Part shown: positions 22,398 through 23,434 of the stretch, in pieces
Layout of the letters: the number at the start of each line of letters is the position of its first letter
Numbering within the stretch: the first letter of the stretch is position 1
Assembly (NCBI GenBank): GCA_959599615.1
Contig: CAUGKA010000011.1
Location: 1 to 23,434 of the forward strand
Reading direction: 5' to 3'
Length of the DNA: 23,434 bases
From: an uncultured Collinsella sp.
GTDB lineage: Bacteria > Actinomycetota > Coriobacteriia > Coriobacteriales > Coriobacteriaceae
Notes under the pieces: generated by a model
Told to the model about the DNA's origin: nothing
Database searches by the model: none
Seen by the model: the letters and a program-made list of their open reading frames with translations, nothing else
Made by a program: the position numbers and the translations under genes

Positions 22398-23434
22398 AGT
22401 TGCCGTAACCTCCCCTCTCCTGGTCGCGGATAACGTGGCCGCCCTCGAGGGCGATCACGCGACGGTGCATGCTATCGACCATCTCGCGGTCGTGCGTGGC
22501 GACGATCACGGTGGTGCCGGTGCGGTTAATACGCTCGAGCAGCTTCATGATGCCCAGCGAGATCGCCGGGTCGAGGTTACCCGTGGGCTCGTCGCAGATC
22601 AGCAGCGGCGGACGGTTGACCATGGCGCGGGCGACGGCAACGCGCTGCTGCTCGCCACCGGAAAGCTGGTCGGGCAGCGAGTCCATCTGATCGGCCAGAC
22701 CGACCAGACGCAGCACCTCGGGCACCTGGCTGCGAATGACGCCCTTGGGCTTGCCGATGCACTGCAGGGCAAACGCCACGTTTTCGTAGGCGGTCTTTTG
22801 CGGCAGAAGCTTAAAGTCCTGGAACACGGCGCCAATCTGGCGGCGCAGGAACGGAACCTTGCGGTTCTTGATCTTCATGAGGTCCTGACCGGCAACCAAG
22901 ATGCGGCCGCTCGTCGGCTTGACGTCGCGGTTGAGCGTCGACAGCAGCGTGGTCTTACCCGAGCCGGAATGACCGACCAGGAAGACGAACTCGCCCGGAT
23001 AGATCTCGATGTTGATGTCGTCGAGTGCAGGCTTGTTGGGCTGTGCCGGATAGATCTTGGTGACATGCTCCATAAGGATGACGGGCTCGACACCGGCCTG
23101 CTTGGCCATCTTCTTGCGGCTGGCCTGCGGATCGATGGGCGCAAACACCGACGTAAAATCGGGGTTGTTGAGCGCGTTATCGAGGCTTGCGACCTCGGCT
23201 GCCTGATCGCTCTCGACCACCGGGGCAGCAGGCTGCGCGGGATCGGGAATAGCGGCAAAGAGACCGGACTGCGCAGGCTGAGGAACCGGCGTCGCAGGGG
23301 CCATGGGGTCGGGAATGCCGGCCATGGTAGGCTGCGGCGTGGCGGCGCCAGCCTGAGGCTGCTCCACGCGAGCGGTCACGGCCTGAACGGGCTCAAAACC
23401 CGCCGTGCCGGAAAGCGCGACATCGCTGGTGGGA
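22384..23434 (-). CDS. ftsE: Cell division ATP-binding protein FtsE with N-terminal extension (5' end cut by the window)
   Basis: The C-terminal 230 residues are a complete FtsE-type ABC ATPase: VILMEHVTKIYP start, Walker A GHSGSGKTT, Q loop FQDFKLLPQKTAYENVAF, signature LSGGEQQRVAVARA, Walker B LLICDEPTGNLDP, and the H loop in VIVATHDREMVD. FtsE powers FtsX in control of cell-wall hydrolases. Before this domain the frame stays open to the right edge for at least 116 residues rich in Pro, Ala and Gln, with two similar segments (AGIPDPMAPATPV and AAIPDPAQPAAPV). A GTG at 23379 could start it, but the frame continues upstream, so the true start is probably outside. No good ribosome binding site precedes the internal ATG before MAKQAG. 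The stop TAA overlaps ftsX by 14 bases. Confidence 0.93.
   Translation of the reverse strand, partial: PTSDVALSGTAGFEPVQAVTARVEQPQAGAATPQPTMAGIPDPMAPATPVPQPAQSGLFAAIPDPAQPAAPVVESDQAAEVASLDNALNNPDFTSVFAPIDPQASRKKMAKQAGVEPVILMEHVTKIYPAQPNKPALDDINIEIYPGEFVFLVGHSGSGKTTLLSTLNRDVKPTSGRILVAGQDLMKIKNRKVPFLRRQIGAVFQDFKLLPQKTAYENVAFALQCIGKPKGVIRSQVPEVLRLVGLADQMDSLPDQLSGGEQQRVAVARAMVNRPPLLICDEPTGNLDPAISLGIMKLLERINRTGTTVIVATHDREMVDSMHRRVIALEGGHVIRDQERGGYGNYGTN

Overview
The window is 23.4 kb of a GC-rich bacterial chromosome. The gene set, the gene style (strong AGGAGG-type ribosome binding sites, tight same-strand operons) and the many short intergenic palindromes suggest a Coriobacteriia-type actinobacterium, most like Collinsella. 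That assignment is inferred from general resemblance; no marker gene in the window proves it. Nineteen protein genes (one running off the right edge) and two tRNA genes can be supported.

Layout, left to right. (1) gltD and gltB on the minus strand encode the two subunits of glutamate synthase, followed at the left edge by a short palindromic element. (2) A 538-base divergent spacer holds a three-unit hairpin array with an exact 80-bp period. It is followed by gpmA (phosphoglycerate mutase) and an Nramp metal transporter on the plus strand, then a second three-unit array of the same family, period and length. (3) On the minus strand lie a rubredoxin and a flavin-reductase-type flavoprotein, which together look like a split form of the fused high-molecular-weight rubredoxin (Hrb). 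Then come smpB overlapping a TPR-like gene, and tRNA-Glu(CTC) with tRNA-Gln(CTG). (4) A small unrecognised plus-strand gene converges on an ArsC/Spx-family protein. (5) murR-murQ-murP-mupG forms a minus-strand operon for recovery of cell-wall MurNAc and MurNAc-GlcNAc. (6) A VanZ-like membrane protein and a serine recombinase follow. (7) RNase R and ftsE-ftsX close the window; FtsE carries a long Pro/Ala-rich N-terminal extension.

Functional themes are nitrogen assimilation (gltBD), glycolysis and metal uptake (gpmA, Nramp), oxygen or oxidative stress handling (rubredoxin, flavoprotein, Spx/ArsC-like), RNA quality control and trans-translation (rnr, smpB), and cell-wall turnover and division (ftsEX, mur operon, VanZ-like). 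rnr and smpB are neighbours in many Gram-positive genomes; here about 8.5 kb separates them, containing a recombinase at one end and tRNA genes near the other.

The most unusual content is intergenic. The two matched hairpin arrays bracket gpmA and the transporter, and their arms show compensating base changes. Several other short palindromes share a GGGAC core. Twelve of the nineteen genes end in TAG, which is uncommon for a GC-rich genome.
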